A stretch of DNA of 64,000 nt from the NCBI GenBank assembly GCA_021399435.1, contig JAJTUP010000014.1, forward strand, positions 372,001-436,000, given 5' to 3'. The notes beneath the pieces were generated by a model. The model ran no database searches and was not told the origin of the DNA. It worked only from the letters and a program-made list of their open reading frames with translations. Source of the DNA: Diaporthe sp. PMI_573. Taxonomy: Eukaryota; Ascomycota; Sordariomycetes; Diaporthales; Diaporthaceae. The position numbers were made by a program, and so were the translations under genes. Below, one piece after another: positions 1 to 11,345 of this stretch. The first letter of the stretch is position 1. Each line of letters opens with the position of its first letter.

Positions 1-598
1 CACGCACGTCAGAATCGAGCCAAACTCACGTTCCCTTGGGTGTTTGTCTAACTCACTTGATCGTAACGCCAATAATGGGCTTCCCATGACGTATAGACAA
101 CTCGACAATGCGTTGCATATCAAATTGAGGCCATGAGCCGGCACCCATGAAGTAGCCCCCGCCGTGAATGAAGACGACCACCGGAAGGCCGGACGGCTGA
201 CCTTTGGGAACTGTGATGTTGAGGTTCAGGCACTCAGTCGCCGAGTCATTCAGTTCTCCATGCGGAAGCGAATGCTGGATAATAGTGTGCTCTATGTCAC
301 AGGTCTCGCTGGGCTGGATAGACTGCGGGCTGTGGAAGCAATTAGCAGTGACGCATGTCCGCGGAGCAGGAGATGTGGGATGAGACACGGTGCTTTCAGT
401 AGTTTGGTTGAGAACTCACCCGTAGCGAGTCGCATCGATGGCGTGCCGGTCCTTGTTCTCGAACAGAACGGCATCAGCGAACTGATGCTCGAGAGTCGCG
501 TACGGAACCCCCCTATACTGGATGGATTGGCCCAAGTCAATCCCAGATATTGACCCTAGAGCTGGGTGCTCGAGCTTTGCGTTTCGTGACATTTTCAC
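1..598 (-). CDS. Type-B carboxylesterase, 5' part only
   Basis: Serine hydrolase of the alpha/beta-hydrolase fold (carboxylesterase type B), which would cleave carboxylic esters. The start is the ATG at 598. Exon 1 runs 598-420. A 90-bp intron with donor GTGAGT (419) and acceptor CAG (330) follows, and exon 2 runs from 329 to about 58, where another GTGAGT donor begins. The rest lies off the left edge. Seen in the sequence: the early RGVPYA-type motif, the ATRYG/PQS junction where this family often has YGP-SPQ, the SATECLNLN motif (usual form SEDCLxLN) and the oxyanion-hole motif VVVFIHGGGYFMG. The catalytic Ser, Glu and His are beyond the window. No signal peptide is seen at this start. Family assignment is firm; substrate is unknown. 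Confidence 0.85.
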
Positions 599-798
599 GA
601 GGACATGAGAATGTGCGAATATGTGTTCCCAATGGTGAGTAAGAAGAGTTGGCCATGGCCAGTGTATCTATATGGGGGCATACAACAGAGTTATGTGGAT
701 ACCTACCTAGGTACTCCACATGGGACGAACGTGTGGAGAGGTAAAACAGGCCTGGACGATCTCGCCCTTTCAACCCACATAGTATCCGTGCACATTAA

Positions 799-856
799 GA
801 AAACGGATATTCGCAGGGCAAAAAACGGATGGTACAGGGGAAGATGTACCACCCCA
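799..856 (+). repeat. MULE left terminal inverted repeat (58 bp)
   Basis: Begins gaaaacggatattcgcaggg and is identical over 58 bases to the reverse complement of 3768-3825. Inside it, ggtac and gtacc arms about 20 bp apart form a small palindrome, and aaaacggat occurs twice. Either could be a transposase-binding motif, but that is inference. Confidence 0.93.
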
Positions 857-1039
857 ACGCACAGATAAAGCGCTACACCCAAAATAGTATAGACACCATT
901 ATTTTAACCCTGCAGCCCACATAGCCGTATATACTCGTCACTGCCATGCCGAATGTGCCTATCGCGATACTCGCTGCAGCGTAAATCGCTTAAATCCATG
1001 GTGTTTTGCTATATATCTAGTCTGTACGGACCACAATCT

Positions 1040-3694
1040 TGTCTAATATCTCCTCCTCCTCCTTGCCGTTGCCGCTGTCGCCAATGTCGTCGCTGACGAT
1101 GTCCCTAACCGTTAGATCTACCTGTGGCAACTGGTTGATGCTTCTGATAGCTGCCGTATGCTGCCGCTTAGCTCCTGATCTCGTGCTTGAGGGTGTGCCG
1201 GCTTCTGAAGTTTTTGTGATGTCTGCCGGCGCCCTCTGCTTCCGAGGCTGCTGAGTTGCCTTCTTCGTGGCCCTTCTTGCCGGCTGCTGCTTTGGAGGGA
1301 CGCCGGTGTGCTGCGTATCGCTGCCACGGGCGTCCTCTTTATCCAGGGACTGGAGGGTCTCGTTATTCTACTTAAAGGCTGAATTTACGCGCTATACTAA
1401 AGCCGTCGTTACCCTTGTCTTATCGCCGGCTCTGCTGCCCAGACTTATAGTGGTGGAGGTTGTCTTTTTACCCATTATGGCTTTCCCACGCTTCTTAAAG
1501 ACGCCCTCCTTGTTGCTAGCAAATGTGGTGATCTCCCGAGGCCTGCCCTTTGTGGCCGTGACCTTCTTTGGCGAGAGTACGCTGAGGAGCGGGTTCTTAA
1601 CGCAGAGGTCACGATTGAGGTACCAAGCTTTGTGAAGGTTGCTCTTCTTGAGGGGAAGGGAAGCCTCCTCTTTATCGGCGATATGATTCGTACAGATTAT
1701 GCCGTACTGAGTATAGACGGCGTAGTAGTACCCGGAAGGTCTGCTATTGCTAGAAGAAGCTTCTAGAGGTCTGTAGTATCCTTGTAGGGCTTTTTTTTGA
1801 AGTATCTTCAATGCCTTCTGGTGCTCTATTGTGAGAAGGTCTAGCGCCGCTCTAGCAATCTGCCGTGGAAGCTTTCCAAGCCACTTCTACCCGTTGTACT
1901 TTGTGAGTGCTGCTGTCTTCTGCTTCCCCTCTTTATTATAGAAGGCACAAGCCGCATCCTTAATAGCGGCGTTGTTAGCCTCTATCAGATAGAGAAGATT
2001 CCCTATCCTGTAGCCCAGATAGGTCTTCACATAGCGGTGCCATTGCTCTATAGAGGAGGTTATACGCAAGCTAAAGTTAAGGGTTTTGTAGATTACGTGT
2101 GTAGCTCATTTGGCGACAACCTTCTCAGCCTTGTCAACATACTATGTCTTAAGGTACTAAAGGATTGCCGTCTAGTCTAAGAAGACCTCTTAAAGCCGTC
2201 GCTAAGCTATATCGTATACCTCATAATCTATAGAGTATTCTATAAATTTAATAAGGTCGAAGAGGGCTGTTCAGGTATATAGCACCTTGTCAGGTACCCG
2301 TGAGGGTACTATAGCCTTTCCTCTCGCCGGCGCCATTAGGGAAGCAAGGTCCTCATCATCTTTTTTAATATCTTCAGCCTCGGCGCCCTCTATAGTGTTT
2401 CCCTCCAGCACTGTTACCTCCGGGCCTCCCGTCGCCGCCCCTATTATTGCTGGCTTCTACCACTTCTTCTTAATATTAAGGATAACGTTTATATTTATAT
2501 GGAAGACACACAGCTAATGGCATACCTCGGGGAATTGGTACTCAAGAACGTTAATTAGAGCAGTATTGTAGTCGGTGATAAAGAGGCTCGGAGGGTTGTT
2601 TCTATACTAGTAGAGAAGCTTGTCAACCTACTCAAAAAGTCACCAGAAGCTAGATTCTCGCTTATTATTAACAACGCCTTGAAATAGTAGCAGTATCTTC
2701 TTTATATAGGTTACTACTGTTGCTTAGAGGAAGGGTATCTTTTTATTGTTTATTAAGTAGGTATAATTAAGCAAGATAGCCTGTAAGAATTATTACTCTT
2801 GCAACTACTTAATCTACTACTTTATACACTAGAAGATACCTGTAACGTTGCCCTCATTATTAGTAGTCTAATGATACCAGCAACCCTCCTTCTTAAGCTA
2901 GTCTAACGATGCTTGGATAGGCGTGTAGATGCCCTGCTTCTCCTTTCAAAAGTTTACAAGCTAATTCTTTATAGTGTTTAGCCCTAGCAGTACGCCCGGG
3001 TACTCTTGGCAGAGAGCTGCTTTAAGTTTCTTTAGCTTGGCAAGGGACGGGTCTATAGCCGTACAGGCGAGAAGATTATAATGTTTTTTCGCTAACTTTA
3101 CCTAGCCGCGCTAGGCTTTAGATACCTTCTAAGGGCCGTGATAGAGGTGCTTCTCTTCATCTAGGCATAGTACCTACTTCCCAGCAGTCTCCTTTATATA
3201 GTAGGCAAGCGCTGACTAGCTATAGCTAGCTTTAATTGTAGCAGAGGAGGCTTTTGTCACAGTGCTTGGGCGTATAGTGCCGCGGCTATACTACAAATAG
3301 GCGTAATTTGCACCAGAATTAACCTTTGCCGTAACATAGCCAGATATTTTTGTGGCTTTATCTAAATCAGCCTTAAGGGCCTTATAAGTATTGTAACTAT
3401 TGTGAAAAAGTTTTAAGTACGCCAAAGGCGTAGAAAGGGCTGGCTGGCGATAGTTGGTTGTAGTGATATTAGCATTTTATTTGTGACAATCGGCTTGCCA
3501 CTATGCCTTAAGCCCTGAGTAATTAGGGACTTGCGCCATTGCTGTAACGCTGAAAATAGAAGATCTAAGCAATTGGGGGTTTTCTTTGATGTAGAAACAA
3601 TTGATCGCGACGAGAAGTTAAGCGATGTGACGTGGCGTTGATTGAGGGTTGTTAAAAGAAGGTTGGTGGCGATGGGGGCTTTGCAGGTTGGCAA
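1040..3694 (-). pseudogene. Degenerate MULE transposase
   Basis: Minus-strand transposase relic filling the MULE. Recognisable pieces, in order, are a possible N-terminal stretch at about 3694-3413, a catalytic-region segment at about 2610-2470 (second catalytic Asp context FITDYNTAL, then a C/H motif interrupted by TAG), the SSIEQWHRYVKTYLG segment at about 2060-1950, and open stretches at 1811-1392 and 1340-1030. The last encodes a Lys/Arg/Ser-rich tail. Stops are mostly TAG, and no frame is open across the catalytic core. Left as a pseudogene: it cannot make a full transposase. Confidence 0.8.
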
Positions 3695-3767
3695 TTAGGT
3701 TGGCTAAAAAAGACTATGGTGGTTGTTTACTTGAGGTTGAATGGTGGCTTCTGATTGGCTGCAGCAG

Positions 3768-3825
3768 TGGGGTGGTACATCTTCCCCTGTACCATCCGTT
3801 TTTTGCCCTGCGAATATCCGTTTTC
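3768..3825 (-). repeat. MULE right terminal inverted repeat (58 bp)
   Basis: Perfect inverted copy of 799-856. It is followed directly by the right copy of the 8-bp target duplication (3826-3833). The identity of the two ends contrasts with the heavily mutated interior. Confidence 0.93.
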
Positions 3826-3833
3826 CACATTAA

Positions 3834-4280
3834 AACCTCACCTATTCACACATGGTGACTACTTTACCCAGGCGTTAGTAGTTTAGATAGATACCGGTGC
3901 AATTGTATCAGCCGATGGACCTCGAGACATCTCCAAGCTTCGCGTCTCGGAGACTCTAGATGCCCGTCGAGTCATGGGGAGCCTGCTGTGTAACAACCTT
4001 TTCCTCTCCACCTCGAAGCCCATCCCTCACACGGGGGCACTTTGACTCCGGGTCCGCGGGAGCGACCCTGCCTACCTCTCCACATAGAACAGAACAATGC
4101 CTCTCCACATGATACAAAACCGCTGGCTAAAGGGGCAGTCGCGTACACCCATCAGGGTGTAAAATAAAGGGTTCTTTTTTTCTTGCAAATTTTGCTTATC
4201 GTGGACGTACTGTGAACATTTTCATGCCAAAGTCTTGTCCCGAATAACCTCCCGTCATAATTGAGCTAGCCAAAAACACC
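3834..4280. other. Intergenic, upstream of the P450
   Basis: No gene is seen. It must hold the P450 promoter. An A/T-rich stretch (gtaaaataaa, about 4160) lies roughly 120 bp before the ATG. A short direct repeat, cctctccacat, occurs twice near 4074-4120. Confidence 0.5.
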
Positions 4281-6203
4281 ATGTTTCCAGGATCACCCCA
4301 AGATACGACTATTACAGGGTTGTTGTCACCGCGCTACTACAAGATTCTAACGAATCTTGGCTGGCAAGAGGCATTGCTTCTGGTAGCTATTGCAATCGTC
4401 ACCAACGTCGTCTACAATGCTTGTCTCCACCCCCTTCGAAAGGTTCCAGGCCCCTTTCTCGCTGGGATAACCGAGCTTTGGAGAACTACGAAGTATGCCT
4501 CTGGTCATTGGCACCAAGACATCCTGGACCTCCATCACCAATATGGTCCAGTCGTGCGGGTCTCGCCGAACGAGGTCAGCTTCGTCGACCAAACGGCCCT
4601 GGAGCAGGTCTATGGCCACTCCACAGGGACCAAAAAGGTGACTGAAGCATTGAGATTCTCAATTCCTGTTTTACTTTGTCAAAGCTGACGTTGGCATGAA
4701 ATTATAGACTTCCTGGTATGACACATGGACAGCCAAAGGAAACGGGACTGGCGTACGTAAATTGCCCCTCACGCGTAGCAACATTTGTCATCCCAAATAG
4801 CCAGACTCTGCATGATTGAGAGGGAGCATAGCTGACAAAGAGATCGAAACCAGATTTTCAGCACAACCAATGTCCAAGAACATGCATTCTTAAGAAAGAG
4901 GCTAGCTGCCGCGTACTCCAAATCCGCCATCATGTCGCAAGAAGCCAAAGTCCAACAAGTCCTCGACCATTTGTGGAGCCGATTCCGACAACTCGCAAAG
5001 GAAGGCAAAGAGATCGACCTACAAGTATGGGCCAACTACCTCGCATTCGATGTCGTCAGCCAGCTAGGGATGGGAGGACCGATCGGCTTTATCGACAACG
5101 GAGACGTGACAGGCCTCATGCGCGCAGTCCACCAGATCTTCTACGTAGGGGCGGCAGGCGGCTACCTTCCAGGACAGATGTTGTTCCTGCAGTGGCCTAT
5201 CGTTCAGGCCATCTCTAACCTGCTCGGCGGCGCTCAAGGGTTCAAGCTGTTTGGGGATTGGAGCCTGCGGCAGGTCCGGAGCCGCATGGCCGAGGACCCG
5301 GACAAGGCCCCGCAACGCGAGAGAGACCTGCTGGACCACTTCATCTCCATGAAGGAGCCCGACGGGAAGAAAGCTACTGAGCCCAGCGTGTTGGCAGAGG
5401 TGGGCAACCTCATCGGGGCCGGCGCAGACACCGCGGCCGTGGGCATAGCTGTGGTCCTGGGCCAGCTCGTGGAGCACCCGGACGACCTGGCGACGCTGAG
5501 GCGGGAGGTTGACAGGGCTTATGAAGAGCTGGCCCTCTCCGGCCAGTATCCGGCCGAGCTGGGCCTGAGGGAACTGGAGAAGCTGCCCTTCCTCAACGCG
5601 TGCGTACAGGAGGGGACCCGAATGTGCCCCAGCATCGTGTGGCAGCTCCCACGAGAGGCCCCTGAGGCTGGTATAACGATAGCGGGGCATTATATTCCTC
5701 CCGGAGCTACCTTGGGCATGAGTCCCATGTCCCACAACCGTTCCAAGGAGATCTTTGGCGATGATGCCGATGAGTGGCGGCCTCAACGCTGGGTGCCCAC
5801 CACAGACAAGGTTGACGGCAAGGCTACGAAGACTGAGCAGCAACGAAGAATGGACAGATATAACGTCACGGTCAGTGTGGCAGATGACACTGAGCACGGT
5901 CATCCCCCTTCCTCGACCCAACCTGCCCCTTACCTCTCAAAAAGCGTTATACATAAGACTAGATCACGTATAGCTAACTTATATTAACATATATAGTTCG
6001 GATATGGATCTAGGGTATGTATAGGTCGGCACCTCGCCTCGATGGAGATGATCAAGTTTGTGGGCCAGTTCGTACGCCACTTCGAATTCGAACAGGTGAA
6101 CAAGGCGAGCCCATATCAGCGAAGATCTCAGTGGTGGTGTCTGCAGGAGAACTTTTTGGTTCGTTTGAAGGTTAGGAGCCACGACGCAGGGCATGCAAGC
6201 TAA
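4281..6203 (+). CDS. Cytochrome P450 monooxygenase (microsomal, CypX/pisatin-demethylase-like)
   Basis: Haem-thiolate monooxygenase, 541 aa when spliced. Exons are 4281-4637, 4708-4752, 4854-5870 and 5997-6203, all in phase 0. An N-terminal membrane anchor (residues about 28-45, LLLVAIAIVTNVVYNA) is followed by the Pro-rich hinge (KVPGPF). The I-helix O2 motif is GAGADTA, the K-helix ExxR is EGTR, the meander motif is EWRPQRW, and the Cys-ligand motif FGYGSRVCIGR opens the last exon. The gene therefore looks complete despite lacking one continuous frame. Such enzymes work at the ER with P450 reductase, often in secondary metabolism or detoxification. No biosynthetic gene adjoins it, so the substrate cannot be inferred. 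Confidence 0.9.
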
Positions 6204-6447
6204 GCGTGCGCAAAACACCTCCTAATACAGCGAAGTGCATGATCGGAATATTCAGGTAGCTGGATTGGATTTCAACCATTTGAAAGATGTGTCATGGTTC
6301 ATCCGACGCTGAGAACGATTGAGGCTCTTTATGATGACAGAGTGAAACTAGCCAACCCTCATTACTATTTTAACGCACGTTGCTCTTCCATCTTGACGCG
6401 CATGTCATATATCATTCTCGTTCTGTATGCCGCACCACCTGCAAGAG

Positions 6448-8869
6448 CTAGATATCTATGTCGCCCCCCTCCTTCGTTGCCCTCAGCACAGTCTGAATCT
6501 GCTCAATCCCGAGGCGGCTCTTTTGCTGCCTAGCCAACAACATGGCAGTCTTGACAGTGTTCTTGATCTGCCGCCCATTGAGAGGCAACTGCGCCAGCCG
6601 CGCAAACGCTTCATCAGTGACTGAAATTCCCTGTGATGCCTGTGCTACAAAGTGACGCCATATCTGAAGCTTTGCCTCGTGCTCTAGGTCCGGGTAGTGC
6701 AAGGTTAGGTGAATTCTGCTCTGAAATGCACGATCGATACTCTCGGCGCGATTCGTAGTCATGAACATGATACCGCGATAATACTCGAGAAGCCTGTCTA
6801 GCATGTTAGTACTTGTCCCCCATTATTATGATATTCCAGACACTGTGAATTTGCGAGCTCCGTAAAGGGCTTCCGATTGTTGTTTCTACGAATGAGGTTC
6901 AAGGGGCCGATAAGGTGCTTACCGGAGAAATACAGCAACGATCTCGTTGTGGCCCAGATGCGCCATCGAACGCTCCTGGAGGAACACGTCACACTCATCA
7001 AAGAGCAGTATGGCGTCCCACTTCTCAGCAAGTTCCAGGGCCTTTCCAAGGAAGGATTCGACTTGATTTGCGGTCTGTCCGAGCTCGCCCGCACTCAGAG
7101 TGTACAGCGGCTTTCGGATCTTGTCGGCGATTGCCTCGGCGGTTAGCGTCTTACCTATACCCGGGTTGCCAACAAGCCGCAAGATAATGCCGAGCCCTTT
7201 GCCCTTGATAAAATCGTCAAAGTCGTCGTCCTTGCTTGCAGCTTTGCCTTCGACAAACGAGAGGACTAGGTCCTTATAGCCGCTTGGGAGTATCAGATTC
7301 GGGAATGCATCGTCATTCCAGACGATATCGCTGACATCGTCAACTTCAAACTCCCCCCACAGTTTCGCCGTGAGTGAGTAGCCGCGTACGCGCGTGTTGC
7401 ACAAAAGCAGTTGCTCATCCGTGAGATCGTATGCTAGTAATTGAAGAGCGCATGAGAAGCCGTTTTAGGGTCTGCCAACCAGGACTTGATGCTACTTTTA
7501 ATCAAGACTGGGCGACGAGGATAGGAGCAACAAAGGGCCTACCGACTCACCAGCTTCCTTTTCCGCTGCCGATATCTTGTCCTCGGAGGGCCCTACCAGC
7601 TTGTTGAGCAAGCCGTGTGCTGCACTTTGACGTAGTCTTGACGGTCTGCGGGAGGCTACAGTGCATTCTAACACTTGTGGGGGCGCATGCTTTTGATCTT
7701 CAATTTCCATCCGAGGCGCAATGGAATCTTGGTCAAGGGGCGCAAGTTGTAACCGCTCATGCGAATTGTTGTAAAAATAGGAAGCGGCATCCACAACAAT
7801 TCGTCCATCCACCTATGAGAAATATTTCGTCAGTCAAAAGGTGACCTGCGCTAATTTGCCTAGATAGGTCATAAATGCATACCTGTCGCTTCACGAGTCT
7901 CCCTCGGACTTGCAGCACAACTGTCCCCGAATAGGCAACGTAATGTTGTCCGCAGAGCTGCACGGACTTTCGGCCTCGGGCGATAGCATTTGCTTCGGCT
8001 TCCTGACATGAAGGATGGAAAGAAGCAGGAAACGCGTTGAGAGCGTCTATAGTCCGTGTGCCAGCGTATTGGCCTATAACAACAGTCGCCTGTTGGTACC
8101 CGAAGCGGTGTCCGTCTCAGTCCACGAACTTGACCTTGACATGGAATTGTGGGGAACCGTTGAGACAGGAATAGTCACAACTATCGACGATGTAGAATCG
8201 GTCTCGGCTTCCCTCCTGGCTAGCAATTATGCGAGTGCCCGGCTCGAACAGCGCCCAGAGTAAAGACCAGGTGATAACGCGGTGATTGAGCAGGTCTTCG
8301 ATCTCGGCCATGGTGTCTCGGAGCTCGGTGTGCAGCACGTCACGCAACAGCTGCGTGTAATTCGCGGCCTCCGTGTCTTCGACTTTCCGGCGTTGTAGAA
8401 CTTTCTCCAAGGTCGCCCAGCGGTAGTAAAAAGGCCGAAAAGGCGCCTTGAAGACTAGCTTCTTCAAGGACGCCGTTATCCCCTGGTAGCCCTCAAAGAC
8501 GTCGCTGAGTGTTTTCTTGAGCGACTCACTCTGAACCACAACAGAGTCCAGTTCCAGAAGCTTGCCCTCATTAGTGTGATTTTTGCGCATGCGAACGACA
8601 AGGGCTTTCTGCTTTGTGCTCTCTTGCTCCTCGACTGCCATGCGCAGGTTGGCCGGATATTCTTCAACCCAGTTCTTGCAGCACCCGCATTTAGGGGGGC
8701 CTTCGTACAGTGTTTGAATTCTGCATTCGGAGCCCATTCGCACTCCATCCTGGCCGGATGCACCTGAATGCTCTGGGGCCTGTTGCTGGTCTGTCGTTGC
8801 GACCATATTGGCCCCTGGCTGAAAGGGCTGGATGATACTGGAAAGTGACGGTGTTCCAGCCTTCGGCAT
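6448..8869 (-). pseudogene. AAA ATPase with one in-frame stop
   Basis: Fungal AAA-family ATPase with a long N-terminal region, about 700 codons. Exons are 8869-7883, 7812-7551, 7433-6923 and 6793-6448. The ATPase domain has Walker A (GNPGIGKT), Walker B (ILLFDECDVF), sensor 1 (IMFMTTNRAE) and an intact C-terminal lid. The N-terminal half carries the conserved segment after which family members have a V-D-W-D-G motif. Here the Trp codon is TGA (8117-8119), and the frame continues correctly on both sides (DGHRFG, then ARGRK). A single TGG-to-TGA change therefore truncates the protein before the ATPase domain. The start is uncertain: reading frame continues upstream of 8869 to a possible splice acceptor near 8920. 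It could be a recent pseudogene or a base-call error. Confidence 0.75.
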
Positions 8870-11345
8870 TGGCGACGGAGCGCTAGCTTCTTCTCTGTCC
8901 TGTTCAATGGCGGTCTCTGCAATATAAATTGGTATTTAGAGTGTGTCGCCGCCTCGAGATAGTTGACGATCTGATGATGATAGTTGAGTGATCGTCAAGA
9001 GGGTGACCAATGTTCCATGAACTGTCAAGTTTTCATAAACCCAGGCAGGCCACTTGAGCCGCATTGAGGTCGTAATATACACGTCAGTTATCCACCTTCG
9101 CGGGTGCCTAAATGTCTCTCAATGGGTGGTAGCCTGATGAAGTTTGATGACGCTTACTCGTATAGGGTTTTTTCTGCTGCCCGGGGTTACACGGTGTAGC
9201 GAAAGTGCCGGATTGGAAGACGACCCACGCACTAGCATATGCGTAAGGCTACAAAGAGTTAGGAGGGGTTTCTGAGCATTTGGCCTCAGTAGGCACCAAT
9301 CACGCTTATCTGCCTGCTTTTCATGTATTTGACTATTCCATGCCTCATAGCTTCAACTTTCCTAGCCATGAACTAGACCAGAGACGCGAGCGCTGCAGAT
9401 GCGCTATAGTGTCTTCTGACTTCTCAGTTTTGTCCCTGCAAGAACTCGAAGGAGATTTCACAGAAACAATACCGAGGCACATCTGGTGCTCGAGCGGGCG
9501 AGCACTGGCAAGTTGAAGGCTTCAAGTGCACCACGTTGAAGAGGCTTGCCAGGGACACCATTTCGCCTCTATTCTACACGTCTGTACGCAAGAATCCACC
9601 CAGAACTGGCGTGTCGTCCTTAGTCCCAATCGGATATTCGTCACACCCGACCTGGGAATTACGGCAAGGCTGGCCGTATGATACCATATATATAGTCCTT
9701 TCTCCGATTCGGCGCATTCTGCATGGTTTCTCGCATTCAGACGTAAGATGTCTATGAGAGGTGAACCAATATCGCAGTGAGGACGGCTGTGAACCTGAAT
9801 AGGCACACGACTCAGACCTGCACTTCGTCACACCGGGACTGAGCAGCCTTGCCTCTTCAAAGCCAGTCTAAATGAGAGATCATCATCCCTACGAATCTTC
9901 TCGGCATTTGATGACATTATTCACGTGCACGGTGTTACTTTCGAGGAAATCGACGCGGTCGTGGACATTTCGCTAACGACGTGGGAGGAGTGCCAAAAAG
10001 CAGACCCTTAGACGGCCCAAGTACCCATGATTGAGAAAGTGGAAGCCAATCGCTCGCCCTGAGACAAAGACATGTATCCTCTCACCCAGAAAATCTTTTA
10101 TGAAGGTTTCTGGCCGACCCTACTACTCACCGGGTGCCGGCACCGACTTCATCCCATTCACGTTCGACCTAGGTTGTTACGAATTTCATCTGAGGCCACA
10201 AAGTAGGAAGTGGCTAACGTTTTCAGTAGAAGGCTACAACTGCTCCCTCTTAGTGAAAAAGATGGAAAGAGGAATTCAATGATATACACAATACACGAAG
10301 CAATGGACAAATAGAAATTCGCCAGAATGAACTTGCACTGCGCAAACCTCGGTCTGTTTAGAACTGTCAACGTTATATAGCAGTAATTCACTCAAGCGGC
10401 CTCCGTTCTTCTCGGCGCCTCAGTGGCTCTTCTCTAGAGGAGCCATCCGGAAGGCCGTGCTATCATTGGATATAGGTCTATTGACTACCCGTCAGTAGGC
10501 CACCACTGGATAGATCAGAGAACTTTGTTGCCAAAACTATAGTCTACATTTGTGTTTATAATAGTATGAACGGGAAGGGTTTCTAAGTACAAATTTCAAA
10601 TTAGTAGGAAGGATATTTTATCGTCTTCATTACGTTCTGCCTCGAAAATTAGACTAATACAGGGTAAGTAATACCTGGGCTCGACAGAAAGCTTTTGCAG
10701 TTTTTCATGAACAGGGAAAAGCTTGTTATATTCAAGATACAAGGATTGAAATAGCGAGAAGTAAAAATCACTCTGCTATATAAATATCGCAGGCGCTAAG
10801 GCCTTGTATGGTAGTACACAGGGCGACAGACCCAGTTTCGGTGGTGGTACAGTAGATTTGCTGTTCAAGACGAGGATGGTTGGCAGGCCATTAGAATGCG
10901 AGCGCATCTTTTGATTAATGAACAGCGACCAATGTCCCTGCAGACGACCGCGGAGGGGATGATTCAATCCGATCACTAATGTACCTGTCCACGCAAGACC
11001 ATAAGTGGAACTCGAGTGTCTTCGTAACGTAGGAGACTTGACCTATTGACTATACTGGTTCCTTACCAGCAGATCAAGAGGCTCCCAAAAGCAGAGCTGA
11101 GTCATGACATCAAGACTACTAGTACGACACACGCGCAGTTGAATTACTTCCAGCCATACTGTGTAATTGATTGTGGCTTATTCCCGGCTGTTTACATTTC
11201 CGAAGCAATGCAAGACAAGCTGCCCAGATCCCTGTACAGCGAACACCTGCATGGAGGACCCACCTCGACGCCCGCGGGAGTTCGGAGATCCTGGACGGGC
11301 CGTACGAAGCTCCCGACGGACCCGTCCCCGCCTCTTTGAGGCCCC
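8870..11345. other. Long stretch without a recognisable gene
   Basis: About 2.5 kb with only short open frames on both strands (none above 100 codons) and no recognisable motif, inverted repeat or RNA gene. It may hold the first exon or promoter of the AAA ATPase gene at its left end. Confidence 0.5.

Larger units (their letters stand above)
799..3825 (-). mobile_element. MULE-type DNA transposon, complete ends, decayed transposase
   Basis: A 3027-bp element with perfect 58-bp terminal inverted repeats (799-856 and 3768-3825). It is flanked on both sides by the same 8-bp direct repeat, cacattaa (791-798 and 3826-3833). Ends starting with G and an 8-bp target duplication suit Mutator-like elements. 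On the minus strand, translation around 2610-2470 gives a MULE-like segment (FITDYNTALINVLEYQFP, then CH, a stop, LCVFH). Around 2060-1950 lies an SSIEQWHRYVKTYLG stretch, like the TS-VE-H-K-YL region of MULE transposases. A basic C-terminal tail reads to about 1030. Many in-frame TAG codons and a TpA-rich interior indicate mutational decay, probably RIP, so the element is non-autonomous now. Confidence 0.88.

Noticed and set aside
5064..5921. 285-codon minus-strand frame
   Set aside because: Antisense shadow of the P450, whose motifs are clear on the plus strand.
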